The translations under genes and the position numbers were made by a program. The notes below the pieces were generated by a model, which was not told the origin of the DNA, ran no database searches, and saw nothing but the letters and a program-made list of their open reading frames with translations. From an uncultured Thermoguttaceae bacterium (GTDB lineage Bacteria; Planctomycetota; Planctomycetia; Pirellulales; Thermoguttaceae): a stretch of DNA of 50,413 nt. The stretch is taken from positions 1 to 50,413 of the forward strand of contig CALFBP010000062.1 of NCBI GenBank assembly GCA_937951625.1, given 5' to 3'. Shown here in pieces: positions 8,530-17,353 of this stretch (within the stretch, counting starts at the first letter, position 1; each line of letters starts with the position of its first letter).

Positions 8530-10440
8530 ATGCGGATCGCCAACCGAGGGTGGCGCCGCGTGGGGTGGGCAGTGAAGCTTGCCACCCTGATGGTTGGCCT
8601 CTACTTCTATGCCCTGTTGCGCGTGCGAGCAGAATTGTTCTATCAGCAGAGCCCCACTCTGTTTCTTTTGGATTGGGATCATGTCGTCGCCGCACTGGTT
8701 CAAACTGGCTGGGCCGTCGAGTTGGCGTGGACAACCCTCTCGCCATTGTTTCTTATCGACTGGTTGGGCGCACTAATCATCGCCTTGCTAGCCGTGCTGA
8801 TCGTGATGGCCACGCGTTGGATCGTGGCGAACGTGGCAGCCGAATCCGGGTTGGTTCTCAATCTCGTCCCCCTCCTGCCGCTGTGCCTGCTTTTGGGGCA
8901 GTATCAGCACCCAGTGCGCATTGGCGTGGGCCTGTGCGTCGTGTTGGGCCTGACTGGCCTGTACGTCCGCTTCAAGCACTGGCATCGTCTCGCCCGAGGG
9001 CTGCTGTTCCTCATCCTCGCGGCCGTGACTTTTTGGACGGCCGGGGAACTGGTCGGGTTGTTGGTGCTCATGGCCGTCGTCGTGGAATGGCGCGTTCCGT
9101 GTCATGGGGGATGGCGTCGGGTTGGGGCAGCGTTCCTCGCGATCGTGGCGATCGTCGTGGGCGCATGGCTCTGCTTGCGAAGTATTGCGGATGCCTACGC
9201 GGGGCTGTTTTTCCCACAACAGCGGCACTGGCTGGCTACGCCATCGTCCCCCGCGCTGGCTTGGGCAATCCGTGCCGGTCTGTTGCTATCTTTCCCGCTC
9301 GTTGCCGTCGCGGCGAGGTGGTGTGGCCGCCGTCCCGGCTCGATGTTTTTGTCGTCAGAGGCTGCTTTTACTTTGAGACGTTCGGACGATGCGGCCAGCA
9401 TAGCAACGCGGTTCGTGCCAAGCCGTCGGGAAGCTATCTTATCGGTGCTGCTGATCGCGGTGATTGCCGCAGCCGATCTTTTGCTCTTCGACGTCGCCAA
9501 GAAGTACGCGCTTTTGGTCGCTTGGAGCGCCGAGCGCGAGAAATGGGCGGACGTCTTGAAGTTCGCCAATCGTGCCCGGTTGGCCGACGACTGGACCATG
9601 TTTCACGTCCATCGGGCCCTGTACCATCGAGGCGAGCTGCTCGAGCGCATGTTCGAGTATCCGCAGGCGGCAGGGGCGGTGCGTGCTCTGACGCTGCAAG
9701 CGGATAGCCTGATGACGACAGCGCAACGGGCGCCGCTGGAATTCGGGGACATCCTTTTCGAGCTGGGCCGGGTCAACGAATCGCAGCACATGGCTTACGA
9801 GGCCTTGGAAATCTTCGGAGAGCGGCCCCGCACGCTCCAGCGGCTCGTCTACCTGCACGCGATCAAAGGAGAGTTGGAAGCGGCAAGACGTTTTCTGGCG
9901 GTGCTGGAGCGGAGCCTTTTTTACGGCGACTGGGCCCGAGACTTCCTCCATCGCATGGACGCGGACCCGACGCTCTCCGCCGTGCCCTTGGTCGCCAGCC
10001 GCCGCGCGCTCATGGTGGAGCGGGACTACACCGGAAGTCTGGACACGGAGACCATGCTTCTGCACTTACTCGAGCGCAACCCGCGGAACCAAATGGCCTT
10101 CGAGTACTTGATGGCCTACTACTTGCTCACCCGGCAGATCGACACAATCGCCGCGAATCTCAAGGGGTTCGACGCCTTTGGCCGGTCCCACTTGCCGCGG
10201 CACTGCGAGGAGGCGATCTTGATCCATGGGAGTGGGAGAGGTTCGCTCGGCGTGAAGCTGGCGGGACGGGAAATCCGTTTGGAAACGCGGCGGCGCGCGG
10301 AACAATTCGCGCAGGCCCTCAGTCGCGTGGGTGCGGGATCGGTCGAGGCTGCCGCGGCGCTTTATCCGGAGTTCGGCGACAGTTATTTTTTCTTCTACGT
10401 GTTTGGGCGGAGCGGCCCGCGGTACTCTCCACGAAAGTGA
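8530..10440 (+). CDS. DUF6057-like multi-pass membrane protein, copy 1
   Basis: A 636-residue protein. The first ~340 residues contain about eight hydrophobic segments, and the last ~300 residues form a soluble helical domain. That domain contains the conserved blocks VNESQHMAYEALEIF, then NPRNQMAFEYLMAYYLLTRQ and LPRHCEEAILIHG. These match, from memory, the DUF6057 proteins of Bacteroidetes, whose function is unknown. ATG 8530 is chosen over GTG 8488 because GGAGAGG lies nine bases upstream. The stop is four bases before the haem-propeller gene. A second copy of both genes follows at 11996-15522. No catalytic residues can be assigned. The architecture resembles a membrane enzyme or assembly factor with an extracytoplasmic helical domain. 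Confidence 0.78.
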   Translation: MRIANRGWRRVGWAVKLATLMVGLYFYALLRVRAELFYQQSPTLFLLDWDHVVAALVQTGWAVELAWTTLSPLFLIDWLGALIIALLAVLIVMATRWIVANVAAESGLVLNLVPLLPLCLLLGQYQHPVRIGVGLCVVLGLTGLYVRFKHWHRLARGLLFLILAAVTFWTAGELVGLLVLMAVVVEWRVPCHGGWRRVGAAFLAIVAIVVGAWLCLRSIADAYAGLFFPQQRHWLATPSSPALAWAIRAGLLLSFPLVAVAARWCGRRPGSMFLSSEAAFTLRRSDDAASIATRFVPSRREAILSVLLIAVIAAADLLLFDVAKKYALLVAWSAEREKWADVLKFANRARLADDWTMFHVHRALYHRGELLERMFEYPQAAGAVRALTLQADSLMTTAQRAPLEFGDILFELGRVNESQHMAYEALEIFGERPRTLQRLVYLHAIKGELEAARRFLAVLERSLFYGDWARDFLHRMDADPTLSAVPLVASRRALMVERDYTGSLDTETMLLHLLERNPRNQMAFEYLMAYYLLTRQIDTIAANLKGFDAFGRSHLPRHCEEAILIHGSGRGSLGVKLAGREIRLETRRRAEQFAQALSRVGAGSVEAAAALYPEFGDSYFFFYVFGRSGPRYSPRK

Positions 10441-10444
10441 GGCA

Positions 10445-11977
10445 ATGATTCGTTGGGTATTGTTCCTCGGACTTGGCTTCGCGGCGTTGGCGGGGGCCTG
10501 GTGGCTTGTGGGTTGGGGGGGCGCGACGAGGGGAGATCTGGCCTTGGAGGCCATGTCTGCCGTTGCCCGGCCTCCACGCATCGAGCCTGACTACGCGGGC
10601 ACGGTGATTCCCCCCAACATCGCGCCGTTGAACTTCCGCGTGGAAGAGCCGGGCGAGGAGTTTTGGGTACGAATCCACGCCGATCAGGGCGAACCGATCG
10701 AAATTACCAGCCGAAGCGGCGTGATCCAGATCCCGCCGCGAACGTGGCGGCAGTTGTTGGAGCTTAACCGTGGCGGACAGCTAGCCTTTCAAGTTTGTGT
10801 GCGTGACTCGGAAGGGCAATGGGTCCGCTTCGAGCCGCTGGAAAGCACCATCGCCGCGGCCGACATCGACCGTTACCTCTGCTACCGGCTCATCCGGCCG
10901 ATTTATATCGTCCGCGTCAACGTGGCGATCTACCAACGCGACGTGGAGACCTTCGAGGAATCGGTGGTGGTGAACAATCAGTCGTTCGGGCGGGGCGGGG
11001 GGTGCGTCAATTGTCACGCCTTCGCCCCCGGCCATCCCCAGCAGATGATCCTTCATTCTCGGGGATCGGGCGATCTTGCCGACTTAAACGGCATGATCGT
11101 GGTGCATCAAGGCCGCGTGAAAAAGATCGATACCCGAAAGCAAATCCGCGAGCCTGCCTTCCGCCGTGGCCGCCTGACGAAATCGCTGGCTGGCTATGTG
11201 GCCTGGCACCCCAACGGGCGGTTGGCCGCCTTCGCCGCCGGCGAGATGATGCAATTCTTTCACGCCGTAGGCGAGAATCGGGACGTTTTCGACGGCGAGT
11301 CCGACTTGGCCTTGTACCACGTCGATTCCGACACGGTCACTACCGTACCGCAGATTTCCCGGGTCGATCGCGTGGAGACCTTTCCCGCCTGGTCGCCCGA
11401 GGGGAAGTATCTCTACTTCTGTAGCACGGATCCGGTGCCGAAGGATCGCTTTCGCGAAGTCCGCTACGACTTGATGCGGATCCGCTATGACCCGGATTCG
11501 GATCAATGGGGCGAAGTCGAGCCGCTGCTGTTGGCCAAGGAGACGGGAAAGAGCATTGTGGAGCCGAGGGTGTCTCCCGACGGCCGGTGGCTGCTGTTCT
11601 GCATGTGCGAGTACGGCGAATTCCCGCCCTTCCAGCCTTCGAGCGACCTGTACCTGATGGACCTCGCCACGCGGGACTATCGGCGGCTGGAAATCAACAG
11701 CCCCCAGAGCGAGTCGTGGCACAGTTGGTCCAGCAACGGCCGGTGGATCGTGTTTGCCAGCAAGCGTCGCGATGGGATTTTCGCCCGACTCTACTTCAGT
11801 TACATCGACGAACAAGGCCGCGCCCATAAGCCGGTGCTGCTCCCGCAGAAGGACCCCACCTTCTACGACCGGTTCTTGAAGACGTACAATGTCCCGGAGT
11901 TGGTCCCGTGGCCGGTCCCGGCGTCGGAACGTGCGCTCGTGAGGGCCATTTGCGGATCGGCCGACTCGTCGCCATGA
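10445..11977 (+). CDS. Membrane-anchored haem c/TolB-PD40 propeller protein, copy 1
   Basis: A 510-residue protein with an N-terminal anchor (residues about 4-23), an extracytoplasmic beta domain containing IPPNIAPLNFRVEEPG (about 55-70), and a single c-type haem site GGCVNCHAF (CxxCH at 187-191). A PD40/TolB-like propeller follows (FPAWSPEGKYLYFCS, VSPDGRWLLFCM, WHSWSSNGRWIVFAS). The NIAPLNF block plus one CxxCH plus TolB repeats matches Bacteroidetes proteins often labelled TolB-like or cytochrome c biosynthesis protein; no activity is established. The start ATG 10445, with GAGG overlapping the upstream stop, is preferred over an upstream in-frame start inside the DUF6057 gene. Co-translated with its membrane partner, it is probably one subunit of a periplasm-facing redox or sensing complex (inference). 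Confidence 0.82.
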   Translation: MIRWVLFLGLGFAALAGAWWLVGWGGATRGDLALEAMSAVARPPRIEPDYAGTVIPPNIAPLNFRVEEPGEEFWVRIHADQGEPIEITSRSGVIQIPPRTWRQLLELNRGGQLAFQVCVRDSEGQWVRFEPLESTIAAADIDRYLCYRLIRPIYIVRVNVAIYQRDVETFEESVVVNNQSFGRGGGCVNCHAFAPGHPQQMILHSRGSGDLADLNGMIVVHQGRVKKIDTRKQIREPAFRRGRLTKSLAGYVAWHPNGRLAAFAAGEMMQFFHAVGENRDVFDGESDLALYHVDSDTVTTVPQISRVDRVETFPAWSPEGKYLYFCSTDPVPKDRFREVRYDLMRIRYDPDSDQWGEVEPLLLAKETGKSIVEPRVSPDGRWLLFCMCEYGEFPPFQPSSDLYLMDLATRDYRRLEINSPQSESWHSWSSNGRWIVFASKRRDGIFARLYFSYIDEQGRAHKPVLLPQKDPTFYDRFLKTYNVPELVPWPVPASERALVRAICGSADSSP

Positions 11978-11995
11978 ACTCTTCATGAAGGCCAG

Positions 11996-13975
11996 TTGAG
12001 AAAGGCTTTGCGTAGGAAGCGGATGACGCCTGCGGAAGTTGCGTGCGAAGCCCAATTCCGGGTTGGCCAGGAACGCGATAGAGCTCGCGTGTGGCTGGTC
12101 CAGGTCGTTGGTCTTGCGTTCGTGTGGGGCTACATCTGGCTGGTGATCGACCCCAGATTGATCTATGACGCCTTTGGCATTTACCTCCCCTACCCGGAAT
12201 GCCCGCTGGACGCGGCCTTCGTGCGCGAGACATGCTCCCGGCCGGGCGGTCCGGTGGATTATGTGTCCGCCTTGCTTTCCCAAGGGTTTTACTTCCCGGT
12301 CCTGGGGTCTTTCGTGGTCGCGGCGGTGTCCGGGCTGCTCTGCCTGGCCACGAACCGGTTGTTCTTCGACATGGGTTGGGAAGGCGGTTGGTTGCTGGGC
12401 CTGGCGCCTGCCGTGGGCATTGTGGCCATGTATCGGACGTATCAGCATCCGCTGGCGCCGCTATTGGCCTTGGCGGCGTGCCTATGGATGACCGCGGTAT
12501 TTCAAAAGCTGCCGACGGGAATTGGCGGCTTCGTGCGCGTGGGACGTGCCGTGGTGTTTCTCGTGGCGTGCGTGGGCCTTTACTGGTTAGCCGGCACCGT
12601 GTGCGTTCTTTTCGGTCTATTGGTCGGCGTTTGGATGGCTTGCGTCAAACGCCGCTGGTTGGCTGCTGCGGCCGCCGTTGCGGCAAGCGCCGTGACGCCC
12701 TGGCTCATCGGCACGCGGTGGTATTACATGACCGCGACGGAGGCCTACTGCGTGATCTGGCCGTTCGGACCGGGAAGCTGGTCCGACATGGAACCGTTGC
12801 CGCTGGCGATCTTGCAAGGGCTTTTTCTGTTTCCCCTCGCCATGGTGGGAATCTTGGGATTGCGAAACTTGTTGCCGCAAGGTCTCCAGAATCGCTTGAC
12901 GGCGTTTGCGTGGTGGAGGAGGCCGATCCTTGGGACGGTGACCAGCTTGGCCACCTTGGCCCTGGCGTTGTGGCTGGTTCACGTGATCGTGCGAGCTCCG
13001 CATCGCGAGGTGCGTTTCAAGATGGTCCATTTCGCGCGGATGCGGGAGTGGGAGGAGGTGTTGCAGGCGGCGCGGCAGCTCCGCAGCTCAGGCCACGATT
13101 ATTTTTCCCAACACTTGGTGAATCGGGCTTTGTTTCACACCCGACAGCTTGGCGACGGGATGTTCGCGTTTTCCCAGGATCCCTCCTCGCTGCTTTTGCT
13201 AAGCGGCGATGTGCCTCACGCACCGCCCAAGTTCTGGATGCTTTCGGAGATCGCCTGGGAGCTAGGGGACTTGAATCTTGCGGAGCAGTGGGCCTTCGAA
13301 CGCCTCGAGGCCGTGGGCGAGTGCCCCGACGCCCTGGAATTGTTGGCCCTGATAAGTTTGCGGAAGGGCCAAACCCTGACGCCCTCGGTCCTGGAGCAAG
13401 ACCTGCTGGCCTCCAGCCGCCAGACCGCACGCATGTTCCTTCGCAGAATGCGAAAAAACTTGCTGCACCGTCGCCATGCCGAGGCCTTGCTCGAGGCGAT
13501 CGAGCGGATGCCCCTGAAAGGATCAATGTGGCCAGGCAATGGCCTGCCTGGCTTGCGCTGTGAGGATCGAACCTTTCAAACGTGCTCCGAGGAGCTGATG
13601 TTGGAAAACTTGCTGGCGGCCAACCCCGGCAACCAGATGGCGTTCGAGTATTTGATGGCCTACTATCTTTTGAGTCGCCGTCCAGACCGATTGGTACAGC
13701 ATCTGCCGCGGGTGAAGGACTTTGGCTATCGTGAGATCCCCCGCCACTATGAAGAGGCCATCTTGATCCACGGCGCCGGGACGGCGACGGAGCCGACGAT
13801 CCCAGGGCTCAGCATCCGCCCTGAGACCGCCCAGAGGTTCCAGCGATTTGCGGCTCGCTTCCAAGCCTCGCGGAACCAGCCGTGGTTAGCGGCTGCTGAC
13901 CTGGCCGAGGAGTTCGGCGATAGTTACTTCTATTACCACGTGTTTGGCGTCTCGGGGGTGGGACGGGCGCGATGA
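11996..13975 (+). CDS. DUF6057-like multi-pass membrane protein, copy 2
   Basis: A 659-residue paralogue of the protein at 8530-10440. It has several hydrophobic segments in the first ~340 residues, then the same helical C-terminal domain with NPGNQMAFEYLMAYYLLSRR and IPRHYEEAILIHG, and the same ending (FGDSYFYYHVFG versus FGDSYFFFYVFG). The N-terminus is longer and charged before the first membrane segment. The start is uncertain: TTG 11996 has GAAGG four bases upstream, and ATG 12023 is the alternative. It lies 18 bases after the copy 1 propeller gene and overlaps the copy 2 propeller gene by an ATGA junction, so all four genes are likely one transcript. Confidence 0.78.
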   Translation: MRKALRRKRMTPAEVACEAQFRVGQERDRARVWLVQVVGLAFVWGYIWLVIDPRLIYDAFGIYLPYPECPLDAAFVRETCSRPGGPVDYVSALLSQGFYFPVLGSFVVAAVSGLLCLATNRLFFDMGWEGGWLLGLAPAVGIVAMYRTYQHPLAPLLALAACLWMTAVFQKLPTGIGGFVRVGRAVVFLVACVGLYWLAGTVCVLFGLLVGVWMACVKRRWLAAAAAVAASAVTPWLIGTRWYYMTATEAYCVIWPFGPGSWSDMEPLPLAILQGLFLFPLAMVGILGLRNLLPQGLQNRLTAFAWWRRPILGTVTSLATLALALWLVHVIVRAPHREVRFKMVHFARMREWEEVLQAARQLRSSGHDYFSQHLVNRALFHTRQLGDGMFAFSQDPSSLLLLSGDVPHAPPKFWMLSEIAWELGDLNLAEQWAFERLEAVGECPDALELLALISLRKGQTLTPSVLEQDLLASSRQTARMFLRRMRKNLLHRRHAEALLEAIERMPLKGSMWPGNGLPGLRCEDRTFQTCSEELMLENLLAANPGNQMAFEYLMAYYLLSRRPDRLVQHLPRVKDFGYREIPRHYEEAILIHGAGTATEPTIPGLSIRPETAQRFQRFAARFQASRNQPWLAAADLAEEFGDSYFYYHVFGVSGVGRAR

Positions 13976-15522
13976 GGAAGAGGTGGACAATTGTTCTTAT
14001 CATGGTAGGAGTCGCGGTGGTGGGGACCGTGGCCACGACGCTTATTTTTTCCCGGCCGCTCGACGAGGCCGCGTTGGCTGAAGCTCGCTTGATCGCCCGA
14101 CGGCCACGCATCCAGCCCGAGTACTTCGACGTCGTCATCCCGCCCAACATCGCTCCGCTAAACTTCCGGATCGAAGAATCGGGCGATCAATTCGTCGTGA
14201 GGATCCATGCGGTTAAGGGCGGAGCGGTGGAAATCGTCAGCCGCTCGCCCGAAATTGTGATTCCTCCCGGAGCGTGGCGCCGCCTGCTCATGGAGAACCG
14301 CGGAAATACGCTGACCATCGACGTCTTCGTGCGCCGCGAAGCGGCTTGGTGGCGATACGGAAGCTTGAAGAATCGCATCGCTGAAGAGGAGATCGATAGC
14401 CATATCGTTTACCGGCGATTGCGTCCCGATGCCTTGTATTATCGCACGATCGGCATCTACCAGCGGGATTTGGAAAGCTACCGGGAATCGGCGGTGCTCG
14501 ATGGGCGTTGGTTCGGCGAAGGCTGTGTGCATTGCCACGCCTTCCAGGAGCGCAACCCCGCCCGCATGTCGTTGAACTTCCGCGGAAGGTACGGCGACGG
14601 CTGTCTTTTCGCTCATGACGGGCAGATTCACACGCTGGCGGCGCGGTTGGGGCACGCGGCCTGGCATCCCAGCGGTAAGGTTGTCGCTTTCTCCCGCTTC
14701 GACATCCAATTGTTTTACCACACGGCGCGGATGCAGACCCGCGATGCGATGGATTCCAATTCCGACCTGGCCTACTATCGGCTGGACCGCCGGGAGTTGA
14801 AAACCGTGGCCGCCATTGCGGACCCGTTTCAATTAGAAACCCAGCCAAGCTGGAGTCCCGACGGCAGGTATCTCTATTTTGCCAGCGCAGCGAAGCTCTG
14901 GCCGGACTACGTGACCTTTCCCAGCGAGTATTTTTCTCGCCTCCGCTACGACCTGAAACGCGTGCGGTACGACGTCGAAGCGGACCGATGGGGGCCTGTG
15001 GAAACCGTGCTTTCCGCCGAGCAGACGGGCAAGAGCAACGCGAATCCGCGGGTCTCGCCCGATGGACGATTCCTGCTCTTTACCCTTTGCGACCACGGCA
15101 ACTTCGCCTTGTATCAGCCGGAGAGCGATTTGTACGTGCTGAACCTGGAAGATGGCAAATATCGGAAACTGGAATGCAACAGCGAGTTCGCCGAGTCCTG
15201 GCATTCGTGGTCGAGCAACGGGCGTTGGATCGTTTTCAGTAGCAAACGCCCCACGGGCATTTTTACCCGACTGTATCTGGCATACTTGGATTCAGACGGC
15301 CGCGCCGCCAAGCCATTCCTTCTACCTCAACGCGATCCTGGTTTCTACGACGATTTCCTCGGCTTGTACACGCTTCCGGAGTTTGTTGACGGGCCGATCG
15401 CCGCGTCTCCTCGGGCCTTGCTGAGCGCAGTACGCGACACGAACCGGGTGCCCGTGGAGGACATCTTTCGCATGGGCCCCGCACGATCGCCATCTGGGCA
15501 CGACCGACTTCGCCCCGAGTGA
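13972..15522 (+). CDS. Membrane-anchored haem c/TolB-PD40 propeller protein, copy 2
   Basis: A 516-residue paralogue of 10445-11977. It has an anchor at about residues 5-27, VIPPNIAPLNFRIEESG near residue 55, one haem site EGCVHCHAF (CxxCH at 185-189), and the same propeller blocks (QPSWSPDGRYLYFAS, VSPDGRFLLFTL, WHSWSSNGRWIVFSS). The four-base ATGA overlap with the upstream DUF6057 gene indicates translational coupling. The two copies share architecture but differ over much of the sequence, so the duplication is old and the copies may have different partners or substrates. It is the last gene of the plus-strand group; the next gene is convergent. Confidence 0.82.
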   Translation: MRKRWTIVLIMVGVAVVGTVATTLIFSRPLDEAALAEARLIARRPRIQPEYFDVVIPPNIAPLNFRIEESGDQFVVRIHAVKGGAVEIVSRSPEIVIPPGAWRRLLMENRGNTLTIDVFVRREAAWWRYGSLKNRIAEEEIDSHIVYRRLRPDALYYRTIGIYQRDLESYRESAVLDGRWFGEGCVHCHAFQERNPARMSLNFRGRYGDGCLFAHDGQIHTLAARLGHAAWHPSGKVVAFSRFDIQLFYHTARMQTRDAMDSNSDLAYYRLDRRELKTVAAIADPFQLETQPSWSPDGRYLYFASAAKLWPDYVTFPSEYFSRLRYDLKRVRYDVEADRWGPVETVLSAEQTGKSNANPRVSPDGRFLLFTLCDHGNFALYQPESDLYVLNLEDGKYRKLECNSEFAESWHSWSSNGRWIVFSSKRPTGIFTRLYLAYLDSDGRAAKPFLLPQRDPGFYDDFLGLYTLPEFVDGPIAASPRALLSAVRDTNRVPVEDIFRMGPARSPSGHDRLRPE

Positions 15523-15540
15523 CGTTGAACGCGACCTGGC

Positions 15541-15612
15541 CCGAGAGCCGAGGGGGCATCGTCTTCGGGCTGTGCTTCTGGTCGACGCCTCCGAGTTAAA
15601 GGCGACTCTCGG
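15541..15612. terminator. Nested inverted repeats between convergent genes
   Basis: CCGAGAG (15541-15547) pairs with CTCTCGG (15606-15612) around an inner hairpin CGCCT (15586-15590)/AGGCG (15600-15604). It lies in the 93-base gap between the ends of the haem-propeller and SGNH genes. It could serve as a bidirectional terminator, but no T-tract supports this. Confidence 0.3.
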
Positions 15613-15615
15613 ATG

Positions 15616-17301
15616 TTAGTCCGTCGCCTCCCACGGGCGGCGGAGGCGTCGCAGACGCAGCATCTCCGCAGCGCGGTCCTCGCGACCGGCGGCACGATAG
15701 CCCACGGCCATGCCGCCCAGAAGGTCTTGTTGGATCGCGTCGAGGCTCAAATCCGCGAAGATCTTCTGTTCCTCGGCAGAGAGCGAGGCGAAAGTTTGGG
15801 CGATCCGTGCTTTCACTCTTGCGGCCTGAAGGCCGCTATCCGGCGCCAAGCTCAACGGCCAGGCCTGGACCACCATTAGGGCGAAGGTGTCCGCGGCCAG
15901 CCGATCGAAGGGCGTCACGCCCAAAAGGGCGTCGCGACGGGCCACATCCGAAACGCGCTCGCTCTGCCAGGGGCGGCGGAGGATTTGTTCCTGAATGTGT
16001 TGACCCAGGATCAACGCCACGCGCCAATTTCCCTCCAAATTGTAATGCACGTGCTCCAGGAAAAAGTCCTCTCCCGGCGCCGGGAACTGGGAAAGCTCGC
16101 GCAACCGGGCGGCCACATCGCAGAATCCCACGGAATCAGCCCCCTCGGAAGCGACTTGCTGAACGACCGTATGAAAAGCGCTGGGCGCCCGAAACCGACA
16201 TCCGTCCAAATCAGCGGCCAGCGTGTAGGCCGCGGCGGCCGCCTCCCTGTGGCCTAATGCCTCCAAGCATTGCGCCTGGCGATACGCCAAAATGGCCGAG
16301 TCTGGGTCCATCTGGCGGGCAGTCGTCAGGGCCGCCAACGACGCCTCGTACTCGCGGTACGAAGCGTGACGCTCTGCGGCTTGGAGCAACTCGTTCAACT
16401 TTTTCCGCTGCTCCTCGGTCAGATCGGTTCGCGAAAGCGAGTGCATCGGACTCTGATCGCGAAGATTGCAGGGAACCGTCGTCAAAAGAATGGAGATCTC
16501 GGCGTCTGCCGCGAGCCGAACCATCTCGCGCAAGTGGTCCTCGTATGCCTTCAATGCCCTGGCGAAAATTGGCCCGTTCTGGGGAATGGCGATGTCGGCG
16601 GGAAAGGTCTCTTGGGGATGGCCCCGCAGCGGTCGTGGGAGGAGGAGCCCAGCCAACTGAAACACCCGCTGATGCCTTAAGAAATGCAACAAGGGATGGA
16701 ACTGCGGGACGAAGGCGCTGGCCGTGGAAGCCGCGCCCCCAGGCCCATAAAACTCGTTGTGGCCCGAGTGTACTACGATCAAGTCCGGTTCACAGGCGAT
16801 CGCTTGTCGCACGAGATCCACTTCGCTGAGCGTGTTGATGGCCGTGATCCCCGCATTGAGCACCTCGAACTTCTGCTCCGGCGATTGCTGCTCCAGCACG
16901 ACCTGAAGCTGCCGCGGCATGGCTAGTTCAAAAGGGTAGGGGAAGCCAGCGACCGTCGAGCCCCCGACCACCACGATCCGGTAAATCCCTGGGGGCTTCG
17001 GCAGCACGAACGGCCGCGGTTCCGGTCCCAACAAATCCATGCGACCGTAATAGGCGCGGTCCGCCGCGGGATTCAAGCGATGCGTGCCCCAGGTGGTCGG
17101 CTGCGGAATAGGTTCGACGAGCCGCGGGTTGTGCCCAAAACCCACCAGACGCAAGCCGAGCTCCAGGAGCACCAAGGGCGACAAGGACAAGGCCACCGCG
17201 GCGATGCGAAAAGCCCACGTGCGCCACCCCCCGCGGCAAGCTGACCGGGGAATACCACCTGCTCTCTTCGATTCGGACGTGCTCGTCGCGTTCCTGCTCA
17301 C
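15616..17301 (-). CDS. Membrane-anchored SGNH/GDSL hydrolase with TPR-like insert
   Basis: A 561-residue protein with one N-terminal hydrophobic anchor (about 31-52) and an SGNH hydrolase domain. Block I is VVVGGSTVAGF with Ser115 as nucleophile. A glycine block (LNAG) follows, then block III SGHNEFYG with Asn182, and block V EHVHYNLEG with Glu416 and His419 in the usual D/E-x-x-H spacing. Residues ~310-365 look like one or two TPRs inserted in the domain. The family includes esterases and acyl hydrolases; the substrate is unknown. The open frame continues to 17916 inside the cytochrome gene, but GTG 17301 with GGGGAAGG upstream gives a proper anchor and clears the cytochrome stop by 52 bases. 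It is last in the minus-strand cytochrome group, an unusual partner for haem proteins. Confidence 0.82.
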   Translation of the reverse strand: MSRNATSTSESKRAGGIPRSACRGGWRTWAFRIAAVALSLSPLVLLELGLRLVGFGHNPRLVEPIPQPTTWGTHRLNPAADRAYYGRMDLLGPEPRPFVLPKPPGIYRIVVVGGSTVAGFPYPFELAMPRQLQVVLEQQSPEQKFEVLNAGITAINTLSEVDLVRQAIACEPDLIVVHSGHNEFYGPGGAASTASAFVPQFHPLLHFLRHQRVFQLAGLLLPRPLRGHPQETFPADIAIPQNGPIFARALKAYEDHLREMVRLAADAEISILLTTVPCNLRDQSPMHSLSRTDLTEEQRKKLNELLQAAERHASYREYEASLAALTTARQMDPDSAILAYRQAQCLEALGHREAAAAAYTLAADLDGCRFRAPSAFHTVVQQVASEGADSVGFCDVAARLRELSQFPAPGEDFFLEHVHYNLEGNWRVALILGQHIQEQILRRPWQSERVSDVARRDALLGVTPFDRLAADTFALMVVQAWPLSLAPDSGLQAARVKARIAQTFASLSAEEQKIFADLSLDAIQQDLLGGMAVGYRAAGREDRAAEMLRLRRLRRPWEATD

Positions 17302-17353
17302 CGTGCCACGACCTTCCCCTTGAAGACCGCCCGAATCTCCCGACTGGCGTTGT

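Noticed and set aside
8388-9707. 439-residue plus-strand open frame overlapping the DUF6057-like gene
   Set aside because: Arg/Gly/Pro-rich shadow in a GC-rich region. The overlapping frame has membrane segments and conserved family blocks.
12199-13563. 454-residue plus-strand open frame within DUF6057-like copy 2
   Set aside because: Same reasoning: shadow frame with no recognisable fold inside a well-supported gene.
10445-15522. Haem/TolB propellers as hydrazine synthase-like subunits (anammox)
   Set aside because: Hydrazine synthase alpha has a propeller and haem sites, but here there is one haem per protein, a membrane anchor, a DUF6057 partner and no beta or gamma subunits. The Bacteroidetes TolB-like family fits better.
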